NCBI RefSeq assembly: GCF_003245365.1
Contig: NZ_NBIU01000001.1
Span: 1 to 64,000 of the forward strand
Direction of reading: 5' to 3'
From: Helicobacter valdiviensis
Lineage (GTDB): Bacteria > Campylobacterota > Campylobacteria > Campylobacterales > Helicobacteraceae
Length of the DNA stretch: 64,000 nucleotides
Below the pieces are notes generated by a model, which worked only from the letters and a program-made list of their open reading frames with translations, had not been told where the DNA came from and did no database searches. Positions 37,145 through 47,160 of the stretch are shown piece after piece (position 1 is the first letter of the stretch; each line of letters opens with the position of its first letter). The translations under genes were made by a program, and so were the position numbers.

Positions 37145-37948
37145 AATAGTTAAATATTGTATCTGTAAATTTTAAAAGTTTTGGTTAATAATAGAGAGTT
37201 GTGATAAAGAATTGATAAAGATAAAATAAAAATATATTTTTACTGCAAAAAGTTTTTATTCTTTATGATGGACTTTTAGGGGGAGAGTGCTGTCTTTTAA
37301 GGGATTGCAAAAGAAATAATAAAGAGTTTGCTAGATAAAAAATCATAATGAAAACTAAGAGCAACCAAATAAAAATTGTAATATTATTGCATTTTATATT
37401 TTTTTATATTGCATTGCAATAAAATTTATTTTATTTTTTAATAAAATAAACTTAGATAAAATTAATCTTTTTTGCATAATAAAGAATAAAATTGATAACT
37501 GTAGGTTTTTAAGAATTGTTTTTTAAAAATGAAAGTATAGCCTTATAACTTTATAAAAGAATTATATTTTTAATATAAAAGTGTAGAATTTACACATAGA
37601 ATTTATAATAAAAGTATTAAGGTAAAAATATGTAATCTTGTTTCAAAAATAAAATTTTGAAAATATTTTTTTAAAGAAATTTTTGGAGACTACACCTAGC
37701 AAAACTTAGCTATTACAGAGTATTGTAAAGATTATAAAATTTTAGTTAAATATATGTAATTTTAATCATAAATTAGTGATTTAATATAAAATATAAAATT
37801 ACTTTTATTAATATAATTTAACAAAAAATCTATTACTTTATAATTATTTAATTATAGATAAGCGAAAATACGAAAATAAATTTTAGAATTTCAATTCTAA
37901 AAGATTAAGACATTATAAAAATTTATATTATTTCTTAAGGAAGAAGGA
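37145..37948. other. 800-bp very AT-rich non-coding stretch
   Basis: It separates the deacetylase from the response regulator. Long A/T runs and TATAAT-like words abound, so any single promoter call would be unsafe. No frame of 60 codons, no tRNA and no clear stem-loop. Confidence 0.5.
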
Positions 37949-38653
37949 ATGCTACAAGAACTATTAGAGCCACTAGGCAATTTAACTGTATTGATTGTGG
38001 AAGATGATCCTTTAGCATTAGAGCTTTTGGAGACACCTTTAGCAAGAAGATGTCATAAAGTATATACTTGCAAAAAAGGGGATCAAGGGCTAAAAATATT
38101 TAAAAAAAATCCCATTGATGTAGTAATTAGTGATATTAGCCTAGAAGGCAAGATGGATGGTATTGAGATGGTGCAAGCGATTAGGAAAATATCCCCTAAT
38201 GTGCCTGTTATCTTTATGACAGCATATAGTGATGAAGATAAACTTACAAAGATAGTAGAGTTAAACAGTGCAGCTTTTATTAAAAAACCTATTGATTTAG
38301 AAGAGCTTTTTGTTGTGCTTTTAAATATTAATCGTCAGTTGCATAAAGATACTACAACTAATTTAGGCAAGGGAATTTTTTATCGCAGAAAGGATAAAGT
38401 AATTTTAAAGGGTTATGCTATTTTTGAATTAACAGATCGCGAGATAAGCATTTTAGAACTTTTATTAAAGCGTGAGGGAGAAGCAATTCCTTATGAGGAT
38501 TTCCAAGCACATGTGTGGAAAGAGGGTAAAATGACTATGGATTCTTTAAGAATGCATATTAATAGTTTAAGACGCAAAACTTATTATGATATGATTAAAA
38601 ATCATTCAAGAATAGGCTATAAACTCCACATTGCTCCAGAGCATAAAAAATAA
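37949..38653 (+). CDS. Orphan OmpR-type response regulator
   Basis: 234 residues. The receiver domain (about 12-125) has the acidic pair in VLIVEDD, the phospho-acceptor Asp in VVISDISLEG, Thr in FMTAYSDED and Lys in AFIKKPID, so it should be phosphorylatable. The C-terminal winged helix (about 155-230: LTDREISILELLLKREGEAI, then MDSLRMHINSLRRKTYYDMI and GYKLH) is the DNA-binding part. No histidine kinase is next to it; the following gene encodes PBP1A. RBS AAGGAAGAAGG. Confidence 0.88.
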   Translation: MLQELLEPLGNLTVLIVEDDPLALELLETPLARRCHKVYTCKKGDQGLKIFKKNPIDVVISDISLEGKMDGIEMVQAIRKISPNVPVIFMTAYSDEDKLTKIVELNSAAFIKKPIDLEELFVVLLNINRQLHKDTTTNLGKGIFYRRKDKVILKGYAIFELTDREISILELLLKREGEAIPYEDFQAHVWKEGKMTMDSLRMHINSLRRKTYYDMIKNHSRIGYKLHIAPEHKK

Positions 38654-38672
38654 GCTTATTTTCAAAGCTTTT

Positions 38673-38691
38673 GTCTCTTTAAAGAGACTTT
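38673..38691 (+). terminator. Hairpin between the response regulator and PBP1A genes
   Basis: GTCTCT-ttaa-AGAGAC followed by TTT. It suggests that the two genes are separate transcripts. Confidence 0.55.
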
Positions 38692-38749
38692 ATGCTACAA
38701 TTCAAACTTTTAAAAACCAAAAACCTAAACAAAATTATCTAGGAAAACG

Positions 38750-40684
38750 ATGAGATTTTTTTTAAAAATACTATTTATGCTATGTGTTGTAGGTGCGATT
38801 GTAGGCATTATTTTTGTAGGTATGCTTTATAGTGAAATAGCAAGTGATACAGATGAAATAGTGCATTATAAGCCTAAAGTTGCTACACAGGTTTTTGACA
38901 GAAAGGGCAGGTTAGTTGCAAATTTATTTGATGAAGAGTTCCGTTTTTATGCAAAATATGATGAGATACCTCCAAGATTGATTGAAGCACTTTTGGCAAT
39001 TGAAGATACTTTGTATTTTGAGCATCCTGGTGTGAATTTAGATGCGATTATGCGGGCAATGTTAAAAAATCTAAAAAGTGGGCGTTATGCAGAGGGGGGA
39101 AGCACAATCACGCAACAACTTATTAAAAATCTCGCACTTACACGCGAAAAGACAATTAAAAGAAAAATTAAAGAAATGCTTTTGGCTTTTAAATTAGAAA
39201 CTATTTTAAGCAAAGAAGAAATTTTAGAAAAATATTTAAACCATACTTATTTTGGACATGGGTTTTATGGGATAAAAACTGCTTCTGTAGGTTATTTTAG
39301 AAAAGATATGCAAGAGCTTAGTTTAAAAGAAATTGCAATGCTTGTTTCATTGCCTAGAGCTCCAAGCTTCTATGATCCGACTAAAAATTATGATTTTTCA
39401 CTAGGTAGGGCAAATAATGTCTTGCAAAGAATGTTTGAAATAGGCTGGATTAGCAAAGAAGAGCTTGAGAAAGGTTTGCTAGAGCGACCAAAAACCTATG
39501 ATGATACTCTTACAAAGAATGTAGCCCCTTATGTTGTGGATGAGCTTTTAAGAGTGTTAAAAGATTTAAAAGATGTAAAAAGCGGAGGCTATAAAATCAC
39601 TTTAAACATTGATTTAGATTATCAAGAGGTAGCACAAGAGGCTTTATATTTTGGTTATGAGCAGATTTTAAGCAGACATACAAAAGATGAGAGTTTAAAA
39701 GATAAGCTAAATGGTGCTTTTGTTGTGTTAGAAAATCAAACTGGAAAAATTTTAGCACTTGTTGGGGGGGTAGATTATCAAAAAAGTAATTTTAACCGTG
39801 CTACACAAAGTAAAAGACAAATTGGTTCTAGCGTAAAACCTTTTCTTTATCAAACGGCTATTGATTCAGGACTTTCTCCAAATCATAAAATTGCAGATAT
39901 TGCAAGAACTTATGAATATAGGGTAAATGGCGTAAGAAAAGTATGGCAACCTAAAAATTATGTAAATTCTTTTAGGGGGCTAGTGAGCATGAAAGATGCG
40001 CTGACTAAATCCCTAAATCTTGCTACAATTAATCTAGTGGAGGAAGTAGGATTTGATAGGATTTATTCTGATATTTTAAAATATGGTTTTAGTAATGTGC
40101 CAAAAGATATGTCTATTAATTTAGGAAGTTTTGGGGCTTCTCCATTGGAAATGGCGAGAAGTTTTACGCTTTTTTCAAATTATGGAAAGATTGTGGAGCC
40201 ACAACTTATTGCAAGTATTCAAAATTATGAGGGTAAAAGCATAGATTTTGAAACCAAAGAAACACAAATTACAAGTGAAGCACAGAGCTTCTTGCTTGTA
40301 GATATGCTAAGAAATGCTGTAAATAGAGGTAGTGGAACGAGAGCGAGAGTAGAAGGGATAGAATTAGCAGGAAAGACAGGAACTACAAATGATAATGTAG
40401 ATGCTTGGTTTTGTGGTTTTTCTCCTAGTATTGAAGCAATTGTATGGTATGGCAAAGATGATAATACACCTATGGGTTATAGCGAGACAGGTAGTATTGC
40501 ACCAGCACCTGCTTTTTCTTACTTTTTTGAAAGAATGCTAAAGATAGATCCAGCTTTAAAGCGAGAGTTTTCTATACCTAAAGGAGTACAAAGCAGAAAG
40601 ATTAATGGGGAGATTGTATATTTTACAGAAAAATCTCCTTTACGCGAAGATATTAAAGAACAAAATGAAAGTATTATGTTTTGA
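38750..40684 (+). CDS. pbpA: Penicillin-binding protein 1A, bifunctional peptidoglycan synthase
   Basis: 644 residues. One N-terminal membrane helix (about 4-27) is followed by a GT51 glycosyltransferase domain with EDTLYFEHPGVN and EGGSTITQQLIKN. The transpeptidase domain starts near 290, with the active Ser in SSVKPF (SxxK), the SxN motif in SLNLATIN and the KTG box in KTGTTND. It polymerises glycan strands from lipid II and cross-links the peptides in the periplasm. It is a class A enzyme, slightly shorter than E. coli PBP1a because it lacks the OB-like insert. The msbA-like gene follows after 13 bp. Confidence 0.93.
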   Translation: MRFFLKILFMLCVVGAIVGIIFVGMLYSEIASDTDEIVHYKPKVATQVFDRKGRLVANLFDEEFRFYAKYDEIPPRLIEALLAIEDTLYFEHPGVNLDAIMRAMLKNLKSGRYAEGGSTITQQLIKNLALTREKTIKRKIKEMLLAFKLETILSKEEILEKYLNHTYFGHGFYGIKTASVGYFRKDMQELSLKEIAMLVSLPRAPSFYDPTKNYDFSLGRANNVLQRMFEIGWISKEELEKGLLERPKTYDDTLTKNVAPYVVDELLRVLKDLKDVKSGGYKITLNIDLDYQEVAQEALYFGYEQILSRHTKDESLKDKLNGAFVVLENQTGKILALVGGVDYQKSNFNRATQSKRQIGSSVKPFLYQTAIDSGLSPNHKIADIARTYEYRVNGVRKVWQPKNYVNSFRGLVSMKDALTKSLNLATINLVEEVGFDRIYSDILKYGFSNVPKDMSINLGSFGASPLEMARSFTLFSNYGKIVEPQLIASIQNYEGKSIDFETKETQITSEAQSFLLVDMLRNAVNRGSGTRARVEGIELAGKTGTTNDNVDAWFCGFSPSIEAIVWYGKDDNTPMGYSETGSIAPAPAFSYFFERMLKIDPALKREFSIPKGVQSRKINGEIVYFTEKSPLREDIKEQNESIMF

Positions 40685-40697
40685 TTAAGCAGGAAAA

Positions 40698-42404
40698 ATG
40701 AAAAACTTTTTTAAACGATTAGCGCCTTATATGAAAGAATACAAGTTGTATTTTTTCTATGCAGTTTTAGGAAGCATTATGGTAGCAGGTGCAAGTGCTT
40801 ATAGTGCATATTTGGTTAAACCGGTTTTAGATGAGATTTTTATCAATAAAGACACAACTATGCTTAGTTTTTTGCCATTTTTGGTGGTTATGGCTTATTT
40901 TGCAAAAGGGCTTGGAGCATATATTCAAGTGTATTATATGAATTATATTGGGCAAAATATAGTAATGTCTGTTAAAAATACACTTTTAGATAAGCTTTTG
41001 AGCTTTGAAATGGCGTTTTTTAACCGTTATAGAAAAGGGGAGCTTATTTCAAGAGTTGTTGGGGATATTGGTGCAATACAGAGTGCGGTTTCTAATTATT
41101 TTATTGAAGGTATTAGAGATGGTTTGACAATTTTTGCACTTATTGGAGTTGTGATTTATCAAAGTCCAGAATTGGCTTTTTATGGGCTTGTTGTAATGCC
41201 GCTCTCTTTAATACCTATTGTAATGATTGCCAAAAGAATGAAAAAAGCTTCTAAAAAAATGCAAGAAAAAAATGCAGATATTTCTTCAAAATTGGTAGAA
41301 ATTTTTAATAATATTGAGCTTATTAAAGCAAGCAGTGGTGAGAAGATGGAGCACCAATATTTTGTAGAACAAAATAGAGATTTGGTAAAACTCTCTATCA
41401 AAACTATTAGAATTTCAGAGCTTACCTCTCCACTAATGGAAACTTTAGGAGCGATTGCTATTGCAATTGTGATTTTTGTTGGTGGATTTCAGGTGATTAA
41501 TGGAGAGTTAAGCACAGGTGCATTTTTCTCTTTTACAGCGGCACTTTTTATGCTTTATACTCCTTTTAAAAAAGTTAGCTCGCTTTATAGCAAGATTCAA
41601 GTGGCGCTTGCTGCAGGGGATAGAATCTTTGAAATGTTGGATAGAAAAGAGGAAATTTGTGATGGTAACAAAACACTAAAAGAAAAGATTGATAGCGTAG
41701 AATTTAAAAATATAACTTTAAGCTATGATGGAGAGAAAAAAGCATTAGAAAATGTAAGTTTAAAGTTGCATCATGGAGAGAGTGTAGCATTTGTGGGTAG
41801 TAGTGGGGGCGGTAAAAGCTCGCTTGTGAATTTGCTCTTGCGTTTATATGATCCTCAAAATGGAGAAGTGTGTATTAATGGTAAAAATATTAAAAATTTT
41901 ACCCAAGAGAGTCTAAGGGATAAAATTTCAATTGTAACACAACGCATTTTTATTTTTAATGACAGTATTGCTAATAATATTGCTTATGGTCTAAAAATGG
42001 ATGAAGAAAAAGTAAAAGATGCTTTAAAAAAAGCTAGAATTTTAGATTATGTAGAAAGCTTAGAAAATGGGATACATACACTTTTAGATGAATTTGGTGC
42101 AAATCTTAGTGGAGGGCAAAGACAGAGGATTGCTATTGCAAGAGCAATTTATAAGAATCCAGAAATTTTGATTTTAGATGAGGCTACAAGTGCTTTAGAT
42201 AACAAGACAGAAGAGGAGTTTAGAGAAGCATTAAGTGAGGTGATTAAAGATAAAATTACTATTATAGTAGCCCATAGATTTTCTACAGTATCTTTGGCTA
42301 AAACTCTCTATTTTTTTAAAGATGGTAAAATACTAGATAAAGGCACTCATCAAGAATTATTAGAAAAATGTGAGGAATTTAGAAGCTACTATAAAAAATC
42401 TTAA
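40698..42404 (+). CDS. msbA: MsbA-like ABC exporter (lipid flippase family)
   Basis: 568 residues: six membrane helices (about 1-310) followed by the nucleotide-binding domain. Walker A is GSSGGGKSS, the signature LSGGQRQRIAIARA, Walker B ILILDEATSALD and the switch His in VAHRFST, so the half-transporter is complete and should work as a homodimer. By analogy with H. pylori MsbA it flips lipid A-core or another lipid-linked glycan; multidrug export cannot be excluded. Downstream of PBP1A with 13 bp between, so probably co-transcribed. Confidence 0.85.
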   Translation: MKNFFKRLAPYMKEYKLYFFYAVLGSIMVAGASAYSAYLVKPVLDEIFINKDTTMLSFLPFLVVMAYFAKGLGAYIQVYYMNYIGQNIVMSVKNTLLDKLLSFEMAFFNRYRKGELISRVVGDIGAIQSAVSNYFIEGIRDGLTIFALIGVVIYQSPELAFYGLVVMPLSLIPIVMIAKRMKKASKKMQEKNADISSKLVEIFNNIELIKASSGEKMEHQYFVEQNRDLVKLSIKTIRISELTSPLMETLGAIAIAIVIFVGGFQVINGELSTGAFFSFTAALFMLYTPFKKVSSLYSKIQVALAAGDRIFEMLDRKEEICDGNKTLKEKIDSVEFKNITLSYDGEKKALENVSLKLHHGESVAFVGSSGGGKSSLVNLLLRLYDPQNGEVCINGKNIKNFTQESLRDKISIVTQRIFIFNDSIANNIAYGLKMDEEKVKDALKKARILDYVESLENGIHTLLDEFGANLSGGQRQRIAIARAIYKNPEILILDEATSALDNKTEEEFREALSEVIKDKITIIVAHRFSTVSLAKTLYFFKDGKILDKGTHQELLEKCEEFRSYYKKS

Positions 42405-42452
42405 AAATAAAATATGATATAATAAGCTAATTTAACAATAAGGAATTTTGCT

Positions 42453-43412
42453 ATGTCTAATTTATCAAATGTTGATCAAATTACCAATCTTCATAGGAAT
42501 AATGAGCTTCAGTTGCTATGTTTTAGGCTAGAAAAAGATAAAGACTTGTATGCAGTAAATGTCTTTAAAATACGCGAAGTTGTGAAATACCGCGGAGATA
42601 TTACAGTGGTTTCACATGAAGGAAGTTCTTTGGTGGAAGGGCTTATTACTATAAGAGAGCTTACAATCCCGCTTATTGATTTAAGAAAATGGTTTTATTA
42701 TGATGCGCGTGATAAAGGTAGAGATTTAGAAGGATATGGGATCAAAAGAGAAGAGGGCGAAGATGAAGTGATTATGATTTGTGAATTCTCTAAATGGACA
42801 GTTGGAGTGAGAATTTATGAAGCAGATAGAATTTTAAATAAAAAATGGACAGAGATTGAACAAAGTGCAGGAATAGGAAATTCAGGACTTAATACGAAGC
42901 TTGTAAGTAGAACAAGATATTTTGATGGAAGTTTGGTGCAGGTTGTAGATATTGAAAAAATGCTTGTAGATGTATTTCCTTGGATTGAAGATGAGAAAAA
43001 TGATGAGATTACAAGGATAAGACAAATTAATAGCTCTAGAGAAATACTTTTAGCAGATGATTCTCCAAGCGTGATTAAGACTATGCAAAATATTTTAAAT
43101 AAGCTTGGTGTGGAATATAGAACTTTCGTAAATGGACAACAGCTTTTAGATTATATTTTTGATGATACTACAGAAATTTCTCATATAGGTGCAGTGATTA
43201 CGGACTTAGAAATGCCAGAGGCAAGTGGTTTTGAGGTTATTAAACAAGTAAAAGCAAGTCCTAAAACTTCGCATATTCCAATCATAGTAAATTCTTCTAT
43301 GAGTGGAAGCAGTAATGAGGATATGGCAAAATCTCTAAATGCAGATGAGTTTATCTCTAAATCCAATCCTATTGAGATTGAAGAAGCACTACATAAATTT
43401 ATGATTAAATAA
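42453..43412 (+). CDS. cheV: Chemotaxis coupling protein CheV
   Basis: 319 residues: CheW-like domain (about 15-170, with LCFRLEKDKDLYAVNVFKIR and ITIRELTIPLIDLRKW) fused to a receiver domain (about 190-318). The receiver has ILLADDS, the phospho-acceptor in VITDLEMPEASGFE, VNSSMSG at the Ser/Thr position and EFISKSNP with the Lys. CheV links chemoreceptors to the CheA kinase and may be an adaptation or phosphate sink; Helicobacter usually carries several. It is monocistronic with a terminator. Confidence 0.95.
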   Translation: MSNLSNVDQITNLHRNNELQLLCFRLEKDKDLYAVNVFKIREVVKYRGDITVVSHEGSSLVEGLITIRELTIPLIDLRKWFYYDARDKGRDLEGYGIKREEGEDEVIMICEFSKWTVGVRIYEADRILNKKWTEIEQSAGIGNSGLNTKLVSRTRYFDGSLVQVVDIEKMLVDVFPWIEDEKNDEITRIRQINSSREILLADDSPSVIKTMQNILNKLGVEYRTFVNGQQLLDYIFDDTTEISHIGAVITDLEMPEASGFEVIKQVKASPKTSHIPIIVNSSMSGSSNEDMAKSLNADEFISKSNPIEIEEALHKFMIK

Positions 43413-43440
43413 AAAACTTCAAATGTTACAAAAAGTGAAA

Positions 43441-43470
43441 CTCAAAATAAATTTTTATTTTGGGTTTTAA
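43441..43470 (+). terminator. Terminator of cheV
   Basis: CTCAAAATAAA pairs with TTTATTTTGGG, followed by TTTT. Confidence 0.6.
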
Positions 43471-43513
43471 ATTCCTAAAATCTTACATTTTAAAAAATAC
43501 TTAAAAATATATA

Positions 43514-43527
43514 TTGACTTATATCAA
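43514..43527 (+). promoter_or_regulatory. FNR/CRP-family binding site before napA
   Basis: TTGACTTATATCAA matches the FNR consensus TTGATnnnnATCAA with one change. With the TAAAAT hexamer at 43550-43555 and a start near 43562 its centre is about 41 bp upstream, the class II activator position. Campylobacterota nitrate-respiration genes are controlled by Crp/Fnr-family regulators such as the Nss proteins of Wolinella. Confidence 0.6.
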
Positions 43528-43544
43528 TGCTTTAAAATTTTAAT

Positions 43545-43593
43545 CCTCCTAAAATCTTATATAGCATTTAATGCTATTAAAAATCTTAGGAGG
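43545..43593 (+). promoter_or_regulatory. Possible stem masking the napA ribosome binding site
   Basis: CCTCCTAA (43545-43552) is exactly complementary to TTAGGAGG (43586-43593), the napA ribosome binding site, and a second palindrome ATAGCATT/AATGCTAT (43561-43577) sits between them. If transcription starts upstream of 43545 the site would be hidden in RNA; if it starts near 43562, as the FNR box suggests, the left arm is not transcribed. Confidence 0.35.
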
Positions 43594-43601
43594 TTTTGCT
43601 G

Positions 43602-46382
43602 ATGGATAGACGGTCTTTTCTTAAAACAGCAGCAGCTGCAAGTGCTGCAAGTGCAGTTGGTATTAGTGTGCCTACTTCAAGCTTGGCTAAGGCAAAAAGT
43701 GCGGAGGCAAATTGGAAATGGGATAAAAGTGTATGTAGATTTTGTGGAACGGGCTGTGGAATTATGGTTGCCACTAAAGATGGACAGATTGTAGCGGTTA
43801 AAGGAGATCCATCTGCACCAGTTAATAGAGGATTAAATTGTATTAAGGGATATTTTAATGCAAAAATTATGTATGGAGAGGATAGATTAAGAGTTCCTTT
43901 GATGCGTGTAAATTCCAAAGGCGAGTTTGATAAAAAAGGTAAATTCCAACCAGTATCTTGGCAAAAAGCTTTTGATGTGATGGCACAAAAGTTCAAAGAG
44001 GCTTATAATGAGCTTGGTCCTACTGGAATTGGTGTGTTTGGTTCAGGACAATATACTATTCAAGAAGGATATGCAGCAGCTAAGCTTATAAAAGGTGGCT
44101 TTAGAAGTAATAATTTAGATCCTAATGCTAGACATTGTATGGCAAGTGCTGTTGTGGGCTTTATGGAAACTTTTGGAATTGATGAGCCAGCAGGTTGCTA
44201 TGATGATATTGAGCTAACGGATACAATTGTTACTTGGGGAGCAAATATGGCAGAAATGCACCCTATTTTATGGTCAAGAGTAACAGACAGAAAACTTTCA
44301 AATGCAGATAAAGTTAAGGTAATTAATTTAACGCCTTATACTAATAGAACTTCAGATTTAGCTGATATTGAAATTGTTTTTACGCCTCATACAGATTTAG
44401 CAATTTGGAATTTTATTGCTAGAGAGATTGTTTATAATAATGAAAAAGCAATAGATTGGAACTTTGTTAAGAAAAATTGTATTTTTACGACAGGTTATGT
44501 GGATATTGGCTATGGAATGCGAGGAGATATTACACATAAAAAATACAAAAAAGAAGAACTAGATACAGCAGCTAAAGAAAAAAGCAAAGTTATTAGTGAA
44601 AATGAAGGAGTAACTTTAAGGTATTTAGGGCTAAAAAGTGGCGATGTTATGGAAAATAAACATAATGCACAAGCAGGAGATCATTGGGAGATTACCTTTG
44701 AGGAGTTCAAAAAAGCATTAGAACCTTATACGCTTGATTTTGTAGCAAAGATTGCTAAAGGAGATGAGAGCGAGAGCTTAGAATCTTTTAAAGAAAAATT
44801 ACAACAACTTGCAAATTATTATATTGAAAAGAATAGAAAAATTGTGAGTTTTTGGACGATGGGAATGAATCAGCATACAAGAGGAACTTGGGTGAATGAG
44901 CAAAGCTATATGGTGCATATGTTGCTTGGAAAACAAGCAAAACCTGGAAGTGGAGCATTTTCTCTCACAGGGCAACCAAGTGCTTGTGGAACTGCAAGAG
45001 AAGTGGGGACATTTTCTCATAGATTACCCGCAGATATGGTAGTGGCAAATCCAAAACATCGCGAAATTAGTGAGAAGATTTGGAAACTCCCAAAAGGCAC
45101 TATTAATCCACAAATGGGTTCTCATTTTATGCAAATTATGAGAGATTTAGAAGATGGGAAAATCAAATGGGCGTGGGTGCAAGTAAATAATCCATGGCAA
45201 AATACTGCTAATGCAAATCATTGGATTAAGGCTGCAAGAGAGATGGATAATTTTATTGTAGTTTCTGATGCATACCCAGGAATTTCTGCAAAAGTAGCGG
45301 ATTTGATTTTACCAGTTGCTATGATTTATGAAAAATGGGGTGCTTATGGAAATGCAGAGCGAAGAACACAGCATTGGAAACAGCAAGTATTGCCACAGGG
45401 TGAAGCTATGAGCGACACTTGGCAGATTTTAGAGTTTTCTAAACGCTTCCAATTAAAAGAAGTATGGAAAGAGCAAAAAATTAATGATAAGCTAACCTTG
45501 CCTAATGTGTTAGAAGAAGCTAAAAAGATGGGCTATAGCGAAGATAGCACACTTTTTGAAGTATTGTTTGCAAACAAAGAAGCACAAAGTTATAAAGTTA
45601 ATGACAAGCTTTTAAAAGATACTTTAAATTCTGAAGTTCTAGGAGATACTAGAGAAGTAGTAGGAAGCGATGGAGAAGTCTTTAGGGGTTATGGATTTTT
45701 TGTGCAAAAATATCTTTGGGAAGAATACAGAAAGTTTGGTATAGGACATGGGCATGATTTAGCAGATTTTGACACTTATCATCGTGTGAGAGGTTTAAGA
45801 TGGCCAGTAGTAGATGGTAAAGAAACTCAATGGCGTTTTAATGCAAAATATGATTATTATGCTAGAAAAGCAAATAATGGAGATTTTGCATTTTATGGAA
45901 CTTTTGGCAAAGAGGTGTCTAGGGGAGATTTGATTGCTCCAAAAACACAAGAAAAATATTCTTTGAAAAATAAAGCTAAGATATTCTTCCGTCCTTATAT
46001 GGATCCACCAGAAATGCCAAACAAAGAATATCCTTTTTGGCTTAGCACAGGAAGAGTTTTGGAGCATTGGCATAGTGGGACGATGACTATGAGGGTTCCT
46101 GAGCTTTATCGTGCAGTTCCAGAAGCATTGTGTTATATGAATCCAGCAGATGGTGAGAAGTTGGGCGTTAAGCAAAATGATGCGGTATGGGTAGAATCAA
46201 GAAGAGGAAAGGTAAAAGCAAGGGTAGATATGCGTGGTAGAAATCGTCCTCCTTTGGGATTAGTGTATGTTCCTTGGTTTGATGAGAAAGTGTATATTAA
46301 CAAAGTGTGTCTTGATGCTACTTGTCCGATTTCTAAGCAGACAGATTTTAAAAAATGTGCTGTTAAAATCTATAAGGCATAA
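43602..46382 (+). CDS. napA: Periplasmic nitrate reductase catalytic subunit NapA
   Basis: About 926 residues from ATG 43602 ([20 protein letters not shown]), eight bases after AGGAGG; the TTG at 43596 is too close. It reduces nitrate to nitrite at a molybdenum bis-MGD centre. A Tat signal (RRSFLK) is followed by the 4Fe-4S motif [17 protein letters not shown] with its fourth Cys in GLNCIKGYF, and the molybdenum-ligand Cys in [12 protein letters not shown]. The C-terminal molydopterin dinucleotide-binding domain is complete ([19 protein letters not shown]). The length matches Campylobacterota NapA, which is larger than the E. coli protein. First gene of the nap operon. Confidence 0.98.
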   Translation: MDRRSFLKTAAAASAASAVGISVPTSSLAKAKSAEANWKWDKSVCRFCGTGCGIMVATKDGQIVAVKGDPSAPVNRGLNCIKGYFNAKIMYGEDRLRVPLMRVNSKGEFDKKGKFQPVSWQKAFDVMAQKFKEAYNELGPTGIGVFGSGQYTIQEGYAAAKLIKGGFRSNNLDPNARHCMASAVVGFMETFGIDEPAGCYDDIELTDTIVTWGANMAEMHPILWSRVTDRKLSNADKVKVINLTPYTNRTSDLADIEIVFTPHTDLAIWNFIAREIVYNNEKAIDWNFVKKNCIFTTGYVDIGYGMRGDITHKKYKKEELDTAAKEKSKVISENEGVTLRYLGLKSGDVMENKHNAQAGDHWEITFEEFKKALEPYTLDFVAKIAKGDESESLESFKEKLQQLANYYIEKNRKIVSFWTMGMNQHTRGTWVNEQSYMVHMLLGKQAKPGSGAFSLTGQPSACGTAREVGTFSHRLPADMVVANPKHREISEKIWKLPKGTINPQMGSHFMQIMRDLEDGKIKWAWVQVNNPWQNTANANHWIKAAREMDNFIVVSDAYPGISAKVADLILPVAMIYEKWGAYGNAERRTQHWKQQVLPQGEAMSDTWQILEFSKRFQLKEVWKEQKINDKLTLPNVLEEAKKMGYSEDSTLFEVLFANKEAQSYKVNDKLLKDTLNSEVLGDTREVVGSDGEVFRGYGFFVQKYLWEEYRKFGIGHGHDLADFDTYHRVRGLRWPVVDGKETQWRFNAKYDYYARKANNGDFAFYGTFGKEVSRGDLIAPKTQEKYSLKNKAKIFFRPYMDPPEMPNKEYPFWLSTGRVLEHWHSGTMTMRVPELYRAVPEALCYMNPADGEKLGVKQNDAVWVESRRGKVKARVDMRGRNRPPLGLVYVPWFDEKVYINKVCLDATCPISKQTDFKKCAVKIYKA

Positions 46383-46385
46383 AGC

Positions 46386-47159
46386 GTGGAAGAGCTAACA
46401 AGAAGAAAGTTCTTATTAAACGGTGCTAAAGCGATTGCACTTACTCTGATGGGTGGGTTAGTGTGGAGTGCATATTTAAGTGAAGCAAAAGCTAATGTTT
46501 TTGTTTTGCGACCACCAGCAGCCCTAGATGAAGAAGAGTTTTTAAAACATTGCATTAAATGTGGTTTATGTGTAGAAGCTTGCCCTTTTGGAACTTTGAA
46601 GTTAGCAACACAAGGAGAGGCAATAATAACAGGCACTCCTTATTTTACGCCAAGGGAAGTCCCTTGTAAAATGTGTGTGGATATTCCATGTGTGCCAATA
46701 TGTCCCACAGAAGCTTTAGATATTAATTTAGTAAGCAATGAAAAAGGTTTACTAGATATTAATAAAGCTAAAATGGGGGTTGCTATTGTGGATAGGGAGC
46801 ATTGTGTCGCCTATTGGGGTGTGCAGTGTGATGCATGTTATCGAGCTTGTCCTTTAATGGGTGAAGCAATTATCCTAGAATTAAAACGCAATGAACGCAC
46901 TGGAAAACATTCTTTTTTATTGCCAGTAGTTATGAGTGAAGTTTGCACGGGTTGTGGAATGTGTGAAAATGCTTGTATTACCAAAAAAGCAGCTATTAGG
47001 GTTATGCCACGCCATTTAGCCTTAGGAGAAGTGGGAGAGAATTATATTAAAGGTTGGGAGAAGGGCGATGAAAAACGCCTAGAAAATCTAAAAACTAGAG
47101 ATTTGTCTTTGGATAAAAACAAACAGATTCAAGATTATTTAAATGGTGAGGAATTTTAA
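46386..47159 (+). CDS. napG: Ferredoxin-type protein NapG
   Basis: 257 residues from GTG 46386, three bases past the napA stop. A Tat signal (TRRKFLLNGAKAIAL) is followed by four 4Fe-4S binding motifs: CIKCGLCVEACPFG, CKMCVDIPCVPICPTE, CDACYRACPL and CTGCGMCENACI. With NapH it forms the menaquinol-oxidising module that feeds the periplasmic nitrate reductase in bacteria that lack NapC, as here. Confidence 0.95.
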   Translation: MEELTRRKFLLNGAKAIALTLMGGLVWSAYLSEAKANVFVLRPPAALDEEEFLKHCIKCGLCVEACPFGTLKLATQGEAIITGTPYFTPREVPCKMCVDIPCVPICPTEALDINLVSNEKGLLDINKAKMGVAIVDREHCVAYWGVQCDACYRACPLMGEAIILELKRNERTGKHSFLLPVVMSEVCTGCGMCENACITKKAAIRVMPRHLALGEVGENYIKGWEKGDEKRLENLKTRDLSLDKNKQIQDYLNGEEF

Positions 47160-47160
47160 A

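Noticed and set aside
39765-39771. G7 run in the PBP1A gene as a contingency locus
   Set aside because: It encodes conserved Gly-Gly in an essential-type enzyme; a seven-base run with no other sign of switching.
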